Assembly: GCA_030584005.1 (NCBI GenBank)
Contig: CP129486.1
Location: forward strand, 1,739,556-1,803,555
Source of the DNA: Bdellovibrionota bacterium
GTDB lineage: Bacteria > Bdellovibrionota_C > UBA2361 > JAFLCA01
DNA: 64,000 nt
Direction: 5' to 3'
Under the pieces are notes generated by a model. It was not told the DNA's origin. It worked only from the letters and a program-made list of their open reading frames with translations, and made no database searches. Made by a program: the position numbers and the translations under genes. Below, piece by piece: positions 12,145 to 21,584 of this stretch (position 1 is the stretch's first letter; the number at the start of each line of letters is the position of its first letter).

Positions 12145-12792
12145 CTAAAGCCTAGAGTTTTTCACCTTATGGGCTCCGCGCGGGTCTAATCCCAGGGTTT
12201 CCGCGCGAAAGAGCCTATCGTCGGCTGCAATCAGGAGCCGTTCCTGTTTCCTTGAAATCAGCCGGTAGTGTCGTATACGGTCCAATCGAAATCCAAGCGT
12301 GTCCACGTCCTCCGACGTAAAGCGCCAATCAAAGTCGGAGATGTTCCGCAAATCAAAGAGGCTGGAGTACTCCCGCAGAGTTTTTTTACCGGCCAGGTTA
12401 AAATAAATATTGAAGTAGGACATCGCTAATTCGCGCAGCGTCCGATACACGGGGTCCCGGTACCGACATCCCGTGTAGTTGGATTTGGCGATGGCGCCAT
12501 AGTGTCCCTGCTCTTGATATATTGCCAGGACATGATCATCGTCCTCATCAGTAGCGCGGAGATCCATAAGTAGGGGCGGGTAACCCTGCACCTCCAGCGC
12601 TGCTGCCGCAAATAGTGCTCCATCAAAACAGTGAGCGCGTTTGTGGCGCAGGACTTGGCGGGGGGAGCGGGCAATCGGGTCGATATTGTAGGGGAGCGTA
12701 TCAAGATAGTGTTGAATTTTTGGGGGAGTCGAGAGCCTCTTGAAGATTCTTAACTCTGCACTGCTCCATGAGTCGCGGGGATTGATATTCAT
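12145..12792 (-). CDS. Transglutaminase-like cysteine protein of unknown role
   Basis: 215 aa from the ATG at 12792, chosen because GGGAGGA lies upstream; an earlier in-frame start would add ten residues. The segment KRAHCFDGALFAAAAL (C55) followed by EDDDHVLAIY (H87) and GAIAKSN resembles the Cys-His core of transglutaminase-like proteins, which include proteases and amidases. Such proteins act on peptide or amide bonds, but a third catalytic residue is not certain here. The C-terminal half (DFDWRFTSEDVDTLGF) is not recognised. It stands alone on the minus strand, tail to tail with pnp. Confidence 0.65.
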   Translation of the reverse strand: MNINPRDSWSSAELRIFKRLSTPPKIQHYLDTLPYNIDPIARSPRQVLRHKRAHCFDGALFAAAALEVQGYPPLLMDLRATDEDDDHVLAIYQEQGHYGAIAKSNYTGCRYRDPVYRTLRELAMSYFNIYFNLAGKKTLREYSSLFDLRNISDFDWRFTSEDVDTLGFRLDRIRHYRLISRKQERLLIAADDRLFRAETLGLDPRGAHKVKNSRL

Positions 12793-12940
12793 TTGTATTG
12801 AGTTCCTCCCGGGGCAAAGCACTTTCTCTGCACAATCAGTGTATTTTCAGGGCGCTCTCCGCAATGTGTATTCGTAATCAGGAATTCCGGAGATTCACTT
12901 CACGCAGTGTTCCATGGGCAACTCAACGAGTCAGGCCCCT

Positions 12941-13441
12941 TCAGCGGCAAAGACCGTCCGAACAAAGGAGCCGCAAGCCAAGAGGGCCTCCGGTTGCATG
13001 CACACAACGAATTTGCCCGCTCGGCCTCACCAAGTAAAGGTCACTTCTATTGCGAGTGCCTCTATCGATTCCAAAGAGACCGATGTCGTTCGGCTTAACC
13101 ACTGACGCCGCACTTTCAGCAACCTGATCGACGTGGCGCATCAACTTTGGCTGCATATGCCTTGCAAACACTAGGTCGAAGGCCCTTCCTTGGAGCGCCT
13201 TGCCTAAATGCAGGGCATCTGGTCCGTGTTCGCATTTTCGGAACCCGAAGGCGGCCTCGATTGTGGGATCGAGTTCTCGCAGCATATAGAATGCAGCGGT
13301 GTCACCGCATAGTGTATCCAACATCCCGGCTACAGAGTCGGGGGGAGGGGGGCAACGCCAGCTTGCCGCGCTCACTGCACGGAAATTGCTCCAAGGTTTT
13401 CGGTGCCGAGTGCAGGAGTCGCAGCCGCACAAGCACGCCAT
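12941..13441 (-). pseudogene. Decayed SAM-dependent methyltransferase (tentative)
   Basis: The gap 12793-13745 is full of short overlapping frames. One minus-strand frame still shows a methyltransferase-like pattern: GMLDTLCGDTAAFYMLRELD where class I enzymes have LDVGCGTG plus a helix, and later RAFDLVFARHM followed by VVKPNDIGLFGI, like FDLV.AR..L and VLRPGG.L.. of the family. The SAM motif is broken, there is no usable start site, and the ends merge into other frames. I read it as a gene remnant; chance resemblance is possible. Nothing else was recognised in this gap. Confidence 0.35.
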
Positions 13442-13745
13442 TCGACGTCAGAAACTTCTCCTGGCAGGCTGGAAAGCGGAGGCGCTGTTCTATAATCCGA
13501 CTGAGCTGATAGGTCCTGGAATCCCATAGCTAGGGTAGTGTTACCTGTAAGGTCGTGGCTATCCAACACGGCAAGTGTACCTGTACGATAATCTCCAATC
13601 CAATTATGCCTATTATACGGCACGTGGGTTGGCGACAGGGGCGCGCGGCTGGACCGCCTTGGTTGGATGGGAAGCCCGGAAGACGTCCTGGCCACGCAAA
13701 TTTGTTAGAGGGGGTGGAATGCAGAGCCAATGGAGGAGGTCTAAA

Positions 13746-14417
13746 GTGGCGCGTTCACTTAGTCCTATATATTTCCTCACCACGCGCATACCCCTTGTGG
13801 TAGTGATTGGCCTGTATATTGCCTCCCTCCTAGGCCCCGCTACCGTTGTAGGCGAGGATCCCGACCCTGCGGGGGATGGCCAGGTGGGGCAGCACTCCGA
13901 AGAGGAGAGGCCGAGGCGCAAGGCACCCCCGAGCTTCGGCATTTACCGAGCAGAGTTCAAGAGGTTCACAGCGGCGATTGTTGCCGACGGCCGGCGTGGC
14001 GATCTTGAAGTGCTGGTCAAAGATAGACTCGACTATACGGCGCCTTGCAGGGAGTGCCGAGCATTTTTTAAGGAAATGATTTCTGCATTGAAGAGCGTAA
14101 AGAACAGTACGATTCCGGCACCGCCCCGGCAGCGCGAACCGAGCATCGAGGCGATTCAACGAACGGTCGACTTGGCCTTGGCATTGACATCCGGACGTAC
14201 CCCCCAGGAGGAGGCATCGATCGTGGCACGGGATTGGATCGCAGTGTTCAGTGCAGGGCCTGCTCCAACCATTGCCGCCCGTGATTATTTCGCCACCCTG
14301 ATTCCTTACCTCGAGGCGGCGTTTCGCGAGTTCCTTGATCAGCAGGCTACCGAGCACATCGCGCCGCCAACTCCGACTTTGCCTTTCCCGGATAAAGAGC
14401 AGTTCTTTGATTTTTAA
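13746..14417 (+). CDS. Membrane-anchored protein of unknown function
   Basis: 223 aa from GTG at 13746, which has a full GGAGGAGGT five bases upstream; an in-frame ATG at 13719 is the alternative. An N-terminal hydrophobic segment (IPLVVVIGLYIASLLG) is an uncleaved anchor or signal. An acidic low-complexity stretch follows, then a helical domain with a CRECRAFF motif and a Pro-rich tail. I recognise no family. The next gene, a TPR membrane protein, starts one base after its stop, so the two form a unit and the products may act together at the inner membrane. Confidence 0.65.
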   Translation: MARSLSPIYFLTTRIPLVVVIGLYIASLLGPATVVGEDPDPAGDGQVGQHSEEERPRRKAPPSFGIYRAEFKRFTAAIVADGRRGDLEVLVKDRLDYTAPCRECRAFFKEMISALKSVKNSTIPAPPRQREPSIEAIQRTVDLALALTSGRTPQEEASIVARDWIAVFSAGPAPTIAARDYFATLIPYLEAAFREFLDQQATEHIAPPTPTLPFPDKEQFFDF

Positions 14418-14418
14418 T

Positions 14419-16164
14419 ATGATGAAACCATTCATGCTTTGCCGACTTCTCGCACGAATTTTTTCCACCCGAGCCCTCTGCGCGCTGTGGGTTCTCACGG
14501 TAAGTTTGCCTGGGGTCTCTCGGGCACTTGATCAAAGCGTCGTGAATGAACGTTGGGGGGCGCTTCTCGTTGCATTGAATAACCATGATCTTAGCCTGGC
14601 CCATGAACATGTGGAGGAGCTCTCGCTGTTGCGACGCAAGCTTGGCTACGACAGCATGTCTCGATACTCCGAGGAGCTCATTCTGCGTGGCCGCAGCGCC
14701 TATGAGAAGGGAGATGTCGACGCTTCAGCATTCCTATGCAAATCAGCGCTGGCACTTTCCCCCCGTCATCCGGAAGTGATGCTGCACGCTATTACCCTCT
14801 GTCATAGAGCCGGAGTTGATCGCAAGTTCTCGCAGTTGTATCAGGTGCTCCGGGCAAACTACGACAATCCGCTCATGCTTTTGCGGGTGTTGCGTACCAC
14901 CTGGTATCCAATTCTCCATGCGATGACAGGCGGAGTCCTCTTTGTGCTGATCATCTATCTGGTCTGGCACATTCAACGATCTCTCACTGTGTTAAAGCAG
15001 TTGATGCCCTTTAAGAGCATTGTGTTGGCTAGCTGTGTTTATGTTGGCGCGGTGCTGGCCCCGATGATGCACGGTCCACTGTGGTGTCTCACCGTATGGA
15101 GCGCTCTGGTGCTTCTGTGTGCTCCCTGGCATCGAGCAGGAGTGCTCTTTGCTGGTCTAACGCTCGCGCTGTGGGGAGTGTCGATTCCCCTGCGGGAGAA
15201 TCTGGCACGCTGGCTGGCTTATCCTGGGCTTTCCGAGGCGGTAGAGCTTGCTACGTCGCGGCTAGATCTGTCCCACAATCTTAACAACGTGCAGCGTCAG
15301 CTGGAGTCATTGAGCCGCACTCGCAGTAAAGATTCCATGCCCCGATTTGCGCTGGCTCGACTGTATGGACTGCGTGGAGAGTATGAGAAGGGGGGAGAGG
15401 TCCTCGGAATGCTCGATCCAGTTTATGAGCGTCAGGGCTGGATTGCTTCGGAGCGCGGCACGTGGGCTTTTGTGCAGGGCAAACTTGATCAGGCGGACAA
15501 GTTGTATCAGGACGCCGAGCGTGTCGGGCAGAACTCCGCTGAGTTTCTGTATAATGTGTCCCTTCTCAAGGCAGAGTTGGTGGACCTCCCCGGCACACGC
15601 GCTTACCTAGAGCGAGCCCGTGCCGCCAACAAGCGGCGTACTGATGAGCTGGCCTCACGGGAACTTGAAATCAAAGTGGAGGAGCGTCGCTTCGCGGTGC
15701 CGGTGCCGCTCTCCCTGGCGCTCATTTGGGAGTCGGTGAGCGTTCCTGTACCGGGGGATAATGTGATTGAGGAGGAGTTCAGCAATTTATTGATGACGGG
15801 AAGTGATCCGCTGATCATGATGGCAATCGGTTTTGCGCTGCTCGTGGCCACTCTGCTGCGCGGAGAAGGCAAGCACCTCCTGGCGATAAAGAATGCGCGC
15901 AACCTCTACAAACCGCCGGCGCCGGTGGAGTGGTTGATTCGTATAGTGCCGGGAGGCTCGTGGGCCCTCAAGGGCTCACTCGTCGCAGCAATGGTGTTAT
16001 CGGCTGTATTCGTCTTCCTGCTTTTGCCTTCCACCCCTTATTTCCCTGAAGCAACTTTTTGGCTCTATAACATGGCCGGCATCAAGCAGATCTATCTCAG
16101 CACCGTCGGGGTGATCACGGTGCTCGTCGTTTTCATCGGATCACAGCTGGACTTGGTGGAGTAA
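14419..16164 (+). CDS. Large membrane protein with TPR-like repeats
   Basis: 581 aa from ATG 14419 (MMKPF), immediately after the previous stop (TAA then T then ATG) and lacking its own strong ribosome binding site, so coupling is likely. A signal peptide (LWVLTVSLPGVSRA) leads into helical repeats that look like TPRs (around 45-150), several membrane segments (about 175-290), a second TPR-like block (FALARLYGLRGEYEKGGEVL and GTWAFVQGKLDQADKLYQDA), and membrane segments at the end. The layout suggests an envelope scaffold presenting protein-binding repeats. No named family is assigned. Confidence 0.7.
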   Translation: MMKPFMLCRLLARIFSTRALCALWVLTVSLPGVSRALDQSVVNERWGALLVALNNHDLSLAHEHVEELSLLRRKLGYDSMSRYSEELILRGRSAYEKGDVDASAFLCKSALALSPRHPEVMLHAITLCHRAGVDRKFSQLYQVLRANYDNPLMLLRVLRTTWYPILHAMTGGVLFVLIIYLVWHIQRSLTVLKQLMPFKSIVLASCVYVGAVLAPMMHGPLWCLTVWSALVLLCAPWHRAGVLFAGLTLALWGVSIPLRENLARWLAYPGLSEAVELATSRLDLSHNLNNVQRQLESLSRTRSKDSMPRFALARLYGLRGEYEKGGEVLGMLDPVYERQGWIASERGTWAFVQGKLDQADKLYQDAERVGQNSAEFLYNVSLLKAELVDLPGTRAYLERARAANKRRTDELASRELEIKVEERRFAVPVPLSLALIWESVSVPVPGDNVIEEEFSNLLMTGSDPLIMMAIGFALLVATLLRGEGKHLLAIKNARNLYKPPAPVEWLIRIVPGGSWALKGSLVAAMVLSAVFVFLLLPSTPYFPEATFWLYNMAGIKQIYLSTVGVITVLVVFIGSQLDLVE

Positions 16165-16179
16165 ATGACCGAGGAGCGA

Positions 16180-16722
16180 TTAGCGGATCGGATCATCATC
16201 CTTGGGGTCCCAGAAGAATATGCCGGCAAGGAAATCGAAGACTTCGTCTACGCACACTCCAGCGTAGCCGCCTACAATCAGATCAACACCTACACCGATC
16301 TCCCCTGAGCAGATGTCGCGGTCCTTCGACTGTATGAATGCGGGACCGATGCCAATTTCATTGCTCGATTCCACCATGGCGGGGAAGTGGCGTCCGCGCG
16401 GCCCCACACGCAGGGAGAGGGGGGAAACCTGCCGGTAGCCCAGCTGCCCCCACTTCGTAATGCGCACTACGCCGCCGTACGCGATGCCGGCGCCTACATC
16501 AACACGAAAGATATCGATGAAATCGACGAGCCGATTGGGGAACCAGTCGAGTACTCTCATCCAAGTCGGCGGGGGTTTCTCTTCCCTGATTACCTCAAAA
16601 TCTCCCCAAGGATTCTTGGGGCTGGCCGTCGCCAATGGCTGACGGGGCGAGGGTTGAGAGTCGTCCGCAGCACTCGCACAGAGGGGATGCATGAGCACAA
16701 GAATAAGAAGGATGCGTTTCAT
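16180..16722 (-). CDS. Exported protein of unknown function
   Basis: 180 aa from the ATG at 16722, which gives a clean signal peptide (MKRILLILVLMHPLCASA); an ATG 21 bases upstream is also possible and neither has a strong ribosome binding site. The mature part alternates aromatic and glycine-rich strands (VGAGIAYGGVVRITKWGQLGY, residues abbreviated) and a GEIGVGVDLIVGGYAG block ending in FDFLAGIFFWDPKDDD, like a small beta-rich outer-membrane or periplasmic protein. Family not recognised. It converges on the TPR gene with 15 bases between stops. Confidence 0.65.
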   Translation of the reverse strand: MKRILLILVLMHPLCASAADDSQPSPRQPLATASPKNPWGDFEVIREEKPPPTWMRVLDWFPNRLVDFIDIFRVDVGAGIAYGGVVRITKWGQLGYRQVSPLSLRVGPRGRHFPAMVESSNEIGIGPAFIQSKDRDICSGEIGVGVDLIVGGYAGVCVDEVFDFLAGIFFWDPKDDDPIR

Positions 16723-16805
16723 GGGAGTGCACACAGGGAGCATAAAGAAGTTTCCCCATCTCAGAATGCATGGGGAACTCACTCAGCGCAATGATAAATC
16801 CACCC

Positions 16806-17267
16806 TTACTTCAGGTAGGCCCAGGTGATCCCGGGATTGGCTTGTGCAAGTTTAAAATGAGCTACTCCCGGCAGGGCGGCGAGCAGTTCGTGCACCGCCT
16901 TTTGGACTGCGCCACTTCCGATGCCATGCAGGATCTGAATGCGATCAATGCCGGCCCGCGCTGCCTGATCAACCCGTTGTTCGACCAGTTTCTTAGCCTC
17001 TGCCGCGGTACAGCCATGCAGATCGAGCGGCCGAGCGAGCGCATGAGCCGTGGGTATCTCCCCCTGGAACTCCCAACCGGGCCGCTCTGGAAACCGTTCG
17101 CGGCGTTTATTCTCGTCCTCGGAAAGGTGTCTAAGGTCATCACCGGTGCAGGTGAGGGTCAGCGAGCCCACGGCAACCTTATAGCGACCATCGCGCAGGA
17201 GATCTAAGACGATGCCCTGCTTTGACATCTTCTTTATCACTACACGATCATTACGTACAAAACTCAT
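16806..17267 (-). CDS. Smr-domain protein
   Basis: 153 aa. The C-terminal 75 residues are an Smr domain: LDLHG (81-85), AKKLVEQRVDQAARAGIDRI, HGIGSGA (114-120) and GITWAYL. Smr domains of the MutS2 tail are nicking nucleases or RNA-binding modules. The N-terminal 60 residues (DRVVIKKMSKQGIVLDLL..GRYKVAVGSL) resemble the KOW-like piece that precedes Smr in MutS2, so this looks like a free-standing MutS2 tail. Start ATG overlaps the stop of the upstream gene in ATGA. Confidence 0.85.
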   Translation of the reverse strand: MSFVRNDRVVIKKMSKQGIVLDLLRDGRYKVAVGSLTLTCTGDDLRHLSEDENKRRERFPERPGWEFQGEIPTAHALARPLDLHGCTAAEAKKLVEQRVDQAARAGIDRIQILHGIGSGAVQKAVHELLAALPGVAHFKLAQANPGITWAYLK

Positions 17268-17719
17268 TTGGATGCCCGGCGTATGCGCACAGTTCTCCCG
17301 CTCAGCTGAAGCTCGGTATCGCTCACGGCATGGGTGAGCAAAGATTGATGCGCGCCACGCAGGAATCTGGCGCGATGCCCATTCTTAACCGTGCAGTATA
17401 TCTGCTCAGCAGCTCCGATGGTAAGGGAGTCGATGACGAGCGTTTCCTCGCTCCCATCTGAGAGGGTCAGAATGATCCGTGAGCCGTCATCTCTGAAATC
17501 TGCAACGAAGAAGGCTGTATCTTCACAGGTGAAAGTGGCAGCACCCTTCCCGAACCGCAGCCGATACTGCCTGCTCGGTTCATGCCACTCGATGTGCCTG
17601 AAGAGGTACTCTCTAATGCGCGGATGACCGATCGGCCGGCCCTCATGGAGCCACTCCCCGTGCGCTGATAGTTTCAGGGACCCGGCAAGTGCCGCGGTGT
17701 AGAGGAGTTCTTCATCCAT
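17264..17719 (-). CDS. DUF1285-like protein
   Basis: 151 aa. GEWLHEGRPIGHPRIREYLFRHIEW followed by YRLRFGKGAATFTCEDTAFFVADF (only parts quoted) resembles the pattern of DUF1285 proteins (G.W...G.PI.R......F...L.......Y.L......v.veD.PF.v). Function is unknown in the family. It is co-oriented with and overlaps the Smr gene by four bases and lies 74 bases downstream of tyrS, so all three may share a transcript. Confidence 0.55.
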   Translation of the reverse strand: MDEELLYTAALAGSLKLSAHGEWLHEGRPIGHPRIREYLFRHIEWHEPSRQYRLRFGKGAATFTCEDTAFFVADFRDDGSRIILTLSDGSEETLVIDSLTIGAAEQIYCTVKNGHRARFLRGAHQSLLTHAVSDTELQLSGRTVRIRRASK

Positions 17720-17793
17720 GCGGCAGGGCCCCTATAAGATCTCTCTTCACTAAACCGTGCTCGGCAAGGGCGGGTGCGCCAATCTGGAGGCGT

Positions 17794-19062
17794 TTATGTG
17801 ACACGCACCAGGTGGTAGCTCTTCTTCCCGCTTCGTAGAATCATGATACTTTTAGTCAGGGCTGCGTGGCCAGCAAGCTTCAGCTGAGCATCCTCGACTC
17901 TCTCATTATTGAGGTAGGCGCCGCCGTTCTGCACAAGCTTCCGCGCCTCGCTTTTCGAAGAGCTCAAACCGGCCTTTACAAAGAGATCGGCGATGGCGAG
18001 AGTTTCCAACTCTTTGCGTGGTACAGAAGAGGAGGGGACCTCTGCAAAGATCTGCACAAGGCTCTGCTCCGAGATCCCATCGAGGGAGCCCCCGAACAAG
18101 ACTCGAGCAGCGCGTAACGCCTCCTCCGTTGCTGTTGCACCATGCACCAAAGTGCAGAGCGTATCAGCGAGGACTCTTTGTGCTTCTCGTTTGTCGGGAC
18201 TGTTCTGGGTTGCTCTCTCAAGCTCGACGATCTGTTCACGGGGTAGGAAAGTGAGCCGCTTTAATAGGCCCACAACGTCAGCATCGGCACAGTTCAGAAA
18301 GTACTGGTGAAACCGGTACGGACTCATATGTTCGGCATCGATCCAGACGCCGCCGCCACCCTCGCTCTTTCCCAGCTTCTTGCCCTCGCTGTCCAGTATC
18401 AGGCTCACTGAAAAAGCATAGGCCTCGCCTCCGATCTTGCGGCGAATGAGTTCAAGGCCACCGGTGATGTTTCCCCATTGATCTGATCCGCCAAATTGCA
18501 GTTTGCAGTTATTATGTTGGTACAGGTGCAGGAAGTCATAGCTTTGGAGCAAGATGTAGCAAAACTCGGTGAAAGAAATCCCCTCTGCTTCCAGCCGTGC
18601 ACGGACCCATTCCTTGGCAAGCATATAGTTCACAGAGAAATGCTTTCCGACCTCCCGTAAGAAGGTGATGATATCGACCCCTTTAGTCCAATCCAGATTG
18701 TTGACATAGTCAGCCTTGAGATCGTGACGGGTGAATATCTCGTTTATTTTTGTGCGGTGGCGCTCGACGTTCGCGTCGATGGTTGACTGATCAAGCAGCT
18801 GCCTCTCGGCTCGTCGTCCGGAGGGGTCACCGATGGCCCCTGTTGCACCGCCAAAAAGCATAATTGGCTTCAACCCGGCCCTTGCCAGGTGTAACCCAAC
18901 GATTATCTGCTGCAGGTTGCCTAGGTGCAGGCTGGGCGCGGTGGGGTCAAATCCGCAATAGAACCCATCACCCGCGCGAAGCTTTTCAAAGAGTTCAGGG
19001 TCAGAGAGGTCCTGCAGCAGCCCTCGCCAACGCAATTCTTCTGCGATTTCAGTAAGTTTCAT
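17794..19062 (-). CDS. tyrS: Tyrosyl-tRNA synthetase
   Basis: Charges tRNA-Tyr. 422 aa from ATG 19062, preceded by AAGGGG; a longer frame reaches 19128 but adds an unlikely leader. The HIGH motif is HLGN (46-49) in APSLHLGN, the tRNA/tyrosine pocket reads FGGSDQWGNI, and the KMSKS loop is KLGKS (229-233), the bacterial KFGKT-type. A C-terminal S4 RNA-binding domain (LFVKAGLSSSKSEARKLVQNGG) completes it. The glycine run after KLGKS is one longer than I would expect, otherwise normal. Confidence 0.96.
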   Translation of the reverse strand: MKLTEIAEELRWRGLLQDLSDPELFEKLRAGDGFYCGFDPTAPSLHLGNLQQIIVGLHLARAGLKPIMLFGGATGAIGDPSGRRAERQLLDQSTIDANVERHRTKINEIFTRHDLKADYVNNLDWTKGVDIITFLREVGKHFSVNYMLAKEWVRARLEAEGISFTEFCYILLQSYDFLHLYQHNNCKLQFGGSDQWGNITGGLELIRRKIGGEAYAFSVSLILDSEGKKLGKSEGGGGVWIDAEHMSPYRFHQYFLNCADADVVGLLKRLTFLPREQIVELERATQNSPDKREAQRVLADTLCTLVHGATATEEALRAARVLFGGSLDGISEQSLVQIFAEVPSSSVPRKELETLAIADLFVKAGLSSSKSEARKLVQNGGAYLNNERVEDAQLKLAGHAALTKSIMILRSGKKSYHLVRVT

Positions 19063-19221
19063 AAGCCCCTTGCGGCCTGGATGCGATAGTGAGTGCGGAT
19101 TGTGCTCTAAAATGGCCCTGTTTGCCACCCTGTGTGAATGCTCAAATAGGGTGCAATGACTTGAAGTTATTCGCCTTATAGGGCATAGTCTGGGCCGCTT
19201 TTAAGGTGGAGTATATCGGTT

Positions 19222-19446
19222 ATGGCAAAGGCAGCGAAGGACACGGTATTTCTGGTTTCATCGGAAGGGACCGGATACTTCTACATCAACCGCAAGAACA
19301 AGAAGAAGCTGAAGGGCGAAAATAAGCTCTCCTTAAAGAAGTACGATCCAATAGCTCGAAAGCATGTGCTCTTCGAAGAAAAGAAGCTCTCCGCCCTTAA
19401 AAAGAAGTACAAGGGCTCTCAAACGCCAGCCGAGTCAAAAGAGTAA
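19222..19446 (+). CDS. rpmG: 50S ribosomal protein L33
   Basis: 74 aa. VFLVSSEGTGYFYINRKNK and LSLKKYDPIARKHVLFEEKK match L33 of the large subunit. The zinc-binding CxxC pairs of some L33 forms are absent, so this is the zinc-free (C-) type. A lysine-rich tail of about 20 residues extends beyond the usual end. It is divergent from tyrS with a 159-base gap. Confidence 0.9.
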   Translation: MAKAAKDTVFLVSSEGTGYFYINRKNKKKLKGENKLSLKKYDPIARKHVLFEEKKLSALKKKYKGSQTPAESKE

Positions 19447-19592
19447 CCAACTCATCCCTTGCTGTTGCGTGGTTCCATCCCGAAAGATGGGTGCACCGGT
19501 AGATGGAGCAGGGGGATTGTCTACTTAAGGCTAGCGTATCGCTAAACATCGTTGTATTTCTTCAAAAACAACGAAGTACAGCAGAGCGTACT

Positions 19593-21584
19593 ATGGCCGC
19601 ACTCCCAGCGCTGGTAATTAATGAACCCACATTGCGTGTTGAACAGGCCCCTGCCAAGGCTCCACCCTTACCCTCGTACATTCGGTTTACATACGCTGAT
19701 GTGGCCGCGGCGCTTACAGCCTTCATTAACGGTATCATAGCGCTACTAATACTGAATCTTCCGTACTTTGCGCCGGTACGCGAGGAGTTTACCCAAGTTG
19801 CGGTGTATCTACTCTCGGTACTGGCGATCGGGTTTAGTGTTGTCGGTCTTGCTCCCTTTGTACAGGTGTTCGGATGGGATAGGGGAGGGAATGCGGCCAA
19901 GGCCGAGCTCGTAGCGATGCTCATGCTCGTCGTTGCGGTACTGGTAAACATCTTCGGCATACCTTCACAAACGCCACTGGCCCCTGCGCTGGCGCTTTTG
20001 ATTACGCCGCTGCCATTGGTTTTGGCACGATTTTCATTGCAACGCTTGGTCGAGAGTCTGATCGGTCAAGAAGAGGGGCATCTGTATGTTCCGGTCAGCA
20101 CAGGCGATCACAAACCCGGAAGTCACCTCGAAGTAACCAAGGGACAGGAGATCCCCTGTGATGGACTGATCACAAAGGGAGTCGCGCGTATAGCTGAAAG
20201 CAGATTCGCCGGATTATCGGAGGTTCGTATTAAAGGCTGTGGCCATGGGGTCTTCGCAGGATCGCGGGTGTTGGATGGTTCGATATCGGTGACCATAGTC
20301 ACTCCATCTGAGGATGCGGCGAACACCTCATTTTTGGGGCACTATTCCCGCTCGCTCGACACCTCGGATATCAATGACCAAAGTTTGAGCTGGATTGCCT
20401 GGGGGCTGCTTTCACTGTCTGTCGTGGCCGCGCTTTGGTGGCAGGCGCAAGGCATGCCGCTTGTCGACGTCCTGCTCGCATCGGCGGCGATTGCTCTTGC
20501 GGCGAGTCTGCTGCAGGCGCGCATCATTCCGATTCTTTTGAGACGGGGCATGGTCTCAACACTATTCAAGAGAGGGGTGTTGTTCACAGGCGCGGGGATG
20601 CTCAACTGCCTCGCCTCAGTGGGCCGGGTAGCCTTCTGGTGTCCGCAAAGCGACCAGCAGCTTGCGTTCTCAGCCCACTCATTTTCCCTCGAGGATGAGC
20701 GATTGGAGCGCAAAAAGGTTGTGGCGCTTCTCGCCAGCCTTGTGGGGCATGCCGATGAGCCCCTGCAGCGAGCGCTGACCCGCTATGTGCTATCAATCGA
20801 ACATGAGCCAGAGCTTTTTGAACTCCAAGAATACGCATGGTTTCCGCGCTATCCAGGGATTGCAGGCAGCATCGGTGGAGCCGAACTAAGTTTGGGCACC
20901 GAGGAGTTCCTGGTGGCGAGAGGTGTCCATATTTCTCCCCATGAAATTGAGCGCACGGGAAGCTCGACTCAGCTTTTTCTAGCCCTCGGACCGGAGATTG
21001 TCGCGCGTATGAGGGTGGACCCTTCGCTGTTCGAGCGCGGCGCCGAGAGCGTAGAGCTGCTTAAGGAAAGCGGTATCCGGCCTATTCTATTCTCACCGCA
21101 GGTGGGAGAACAGGTAGACGAGCTGGGCCGAAGGGTCGGATTTGAGCTTGCCAATATCAGGGGTAACGTAAAGGAACAGGATCTGCCGACCAAAGCAGCG
21201 GAGATTGCTCCGGCGCTCCTCGCGATGCCGGCCGGGATTGAACGATCTATGAAAAATGCAGTTGATGGGGTAGTGCGAGTCGCCCGCTTTGATGAGTTAA
21301 TCTGTGAACTTCCCGGAACCGAGGTTACCCTTTTCACGGAAGATAATACCGTCGTTCCCGCCTTGGTGCGTGCCGCACAGGTGGTGGACCGCGTTCACTA
21401 TATGGTGCGTATCGTTTTGATCGCTTCAATCGGCCTCCTTCTGGGGGCGATACTCATAGGCATGGCTGCGCCCGTTGTGGTGGCTGCCTTTTCCTGCCTG
21501 GTAGTGTTAACCTTGGTCGCGGTGTGCTGGTGGGCCCTTGCCTCCATTGCAAGGGTGGGAGTGCCCGCACTGCCTTTAGAATAG
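19593..21584 (+). CDS. Catalytically dead P-type ATPase-like membrane protein
   Basis: 663 aa from ATG 19593 (an in-frame ATG at 19503 is possible; neither has a good ribosome binding site). The layout follows a P1B metal-transporting ATPase: membrane segments, an actuator domain (GQEIPCDG at 184-191, VFAGSRVLDG at 220-229), membrane helices, the RRGMVSTLFKRGVLF lead-in, phosphorylation and nucleotide domains (HADEPL at 386-391, LSLGTEEFL), and final helices (about 603-650). Every catalytic motif is changed: TGE is AGLSE (207-210), the DKTGT site is FWCPQSD (348-354) with tryptophan for the aspartate, TGDN is FSPQ (500-503), GDGxND and the CPx pair are absent. The reading frame is intact, so it is probably a retained non-pumping protein. 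Confidence 0.75.
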   Translation: MAALPALVINEPTLRVEQAPAKAPPLPSYIRFTYADVAAALTAFINGIIALLILNLPYFAPVREEFTQVAVYLLSVLAIGFSVVGLAPFVQVFGWDRGGNAAKAELVAMLMLVVAVLVNIFGIPSQTPLAPALALLITPLPLVLARFSLQRLVESLIGQEEGHLYVPVSTGDHKPGSHLEVTKGQEIPCDGLITKGVARIAESRFAGLSEVRIKGCGHGVFAGSRVLDGSISVTIVTPSEDAANTSFLGHYSRSLDTSDINDQSLSWIAWGLLSLSVVAALWWQAQGMPLVDVLLASAAIALAASLLQARIIPILLRRGMVSTLFKRGVLFTGAGMLNCLASVGRVAFWCPQSDQQLAFSAHSFSLEDERLERKKVVALLASLVGHADEPLQRALTRYVLSIEHEPELFELQEYAWFPRYPGIAGSIGGAELSLGTEEFLVARGVHISPHEIERTGSSTQLFLALGPEIVARMRVDPSLFERGAESVELLKESGIRPILFSPQVGEQVDELGRRVGFELANIRGNVKEQDLPTKAAEIAPALLAMPAGIERSMKNAVDGVVRVARFDELICELPGTEVTLFTEDNTVVPALVRAAQVVDRVHYMVRIVLIASIGLLLGAILIGMAAPVVVAAFSCLVVLTLVAVCWWALASIARVGVPALPLE

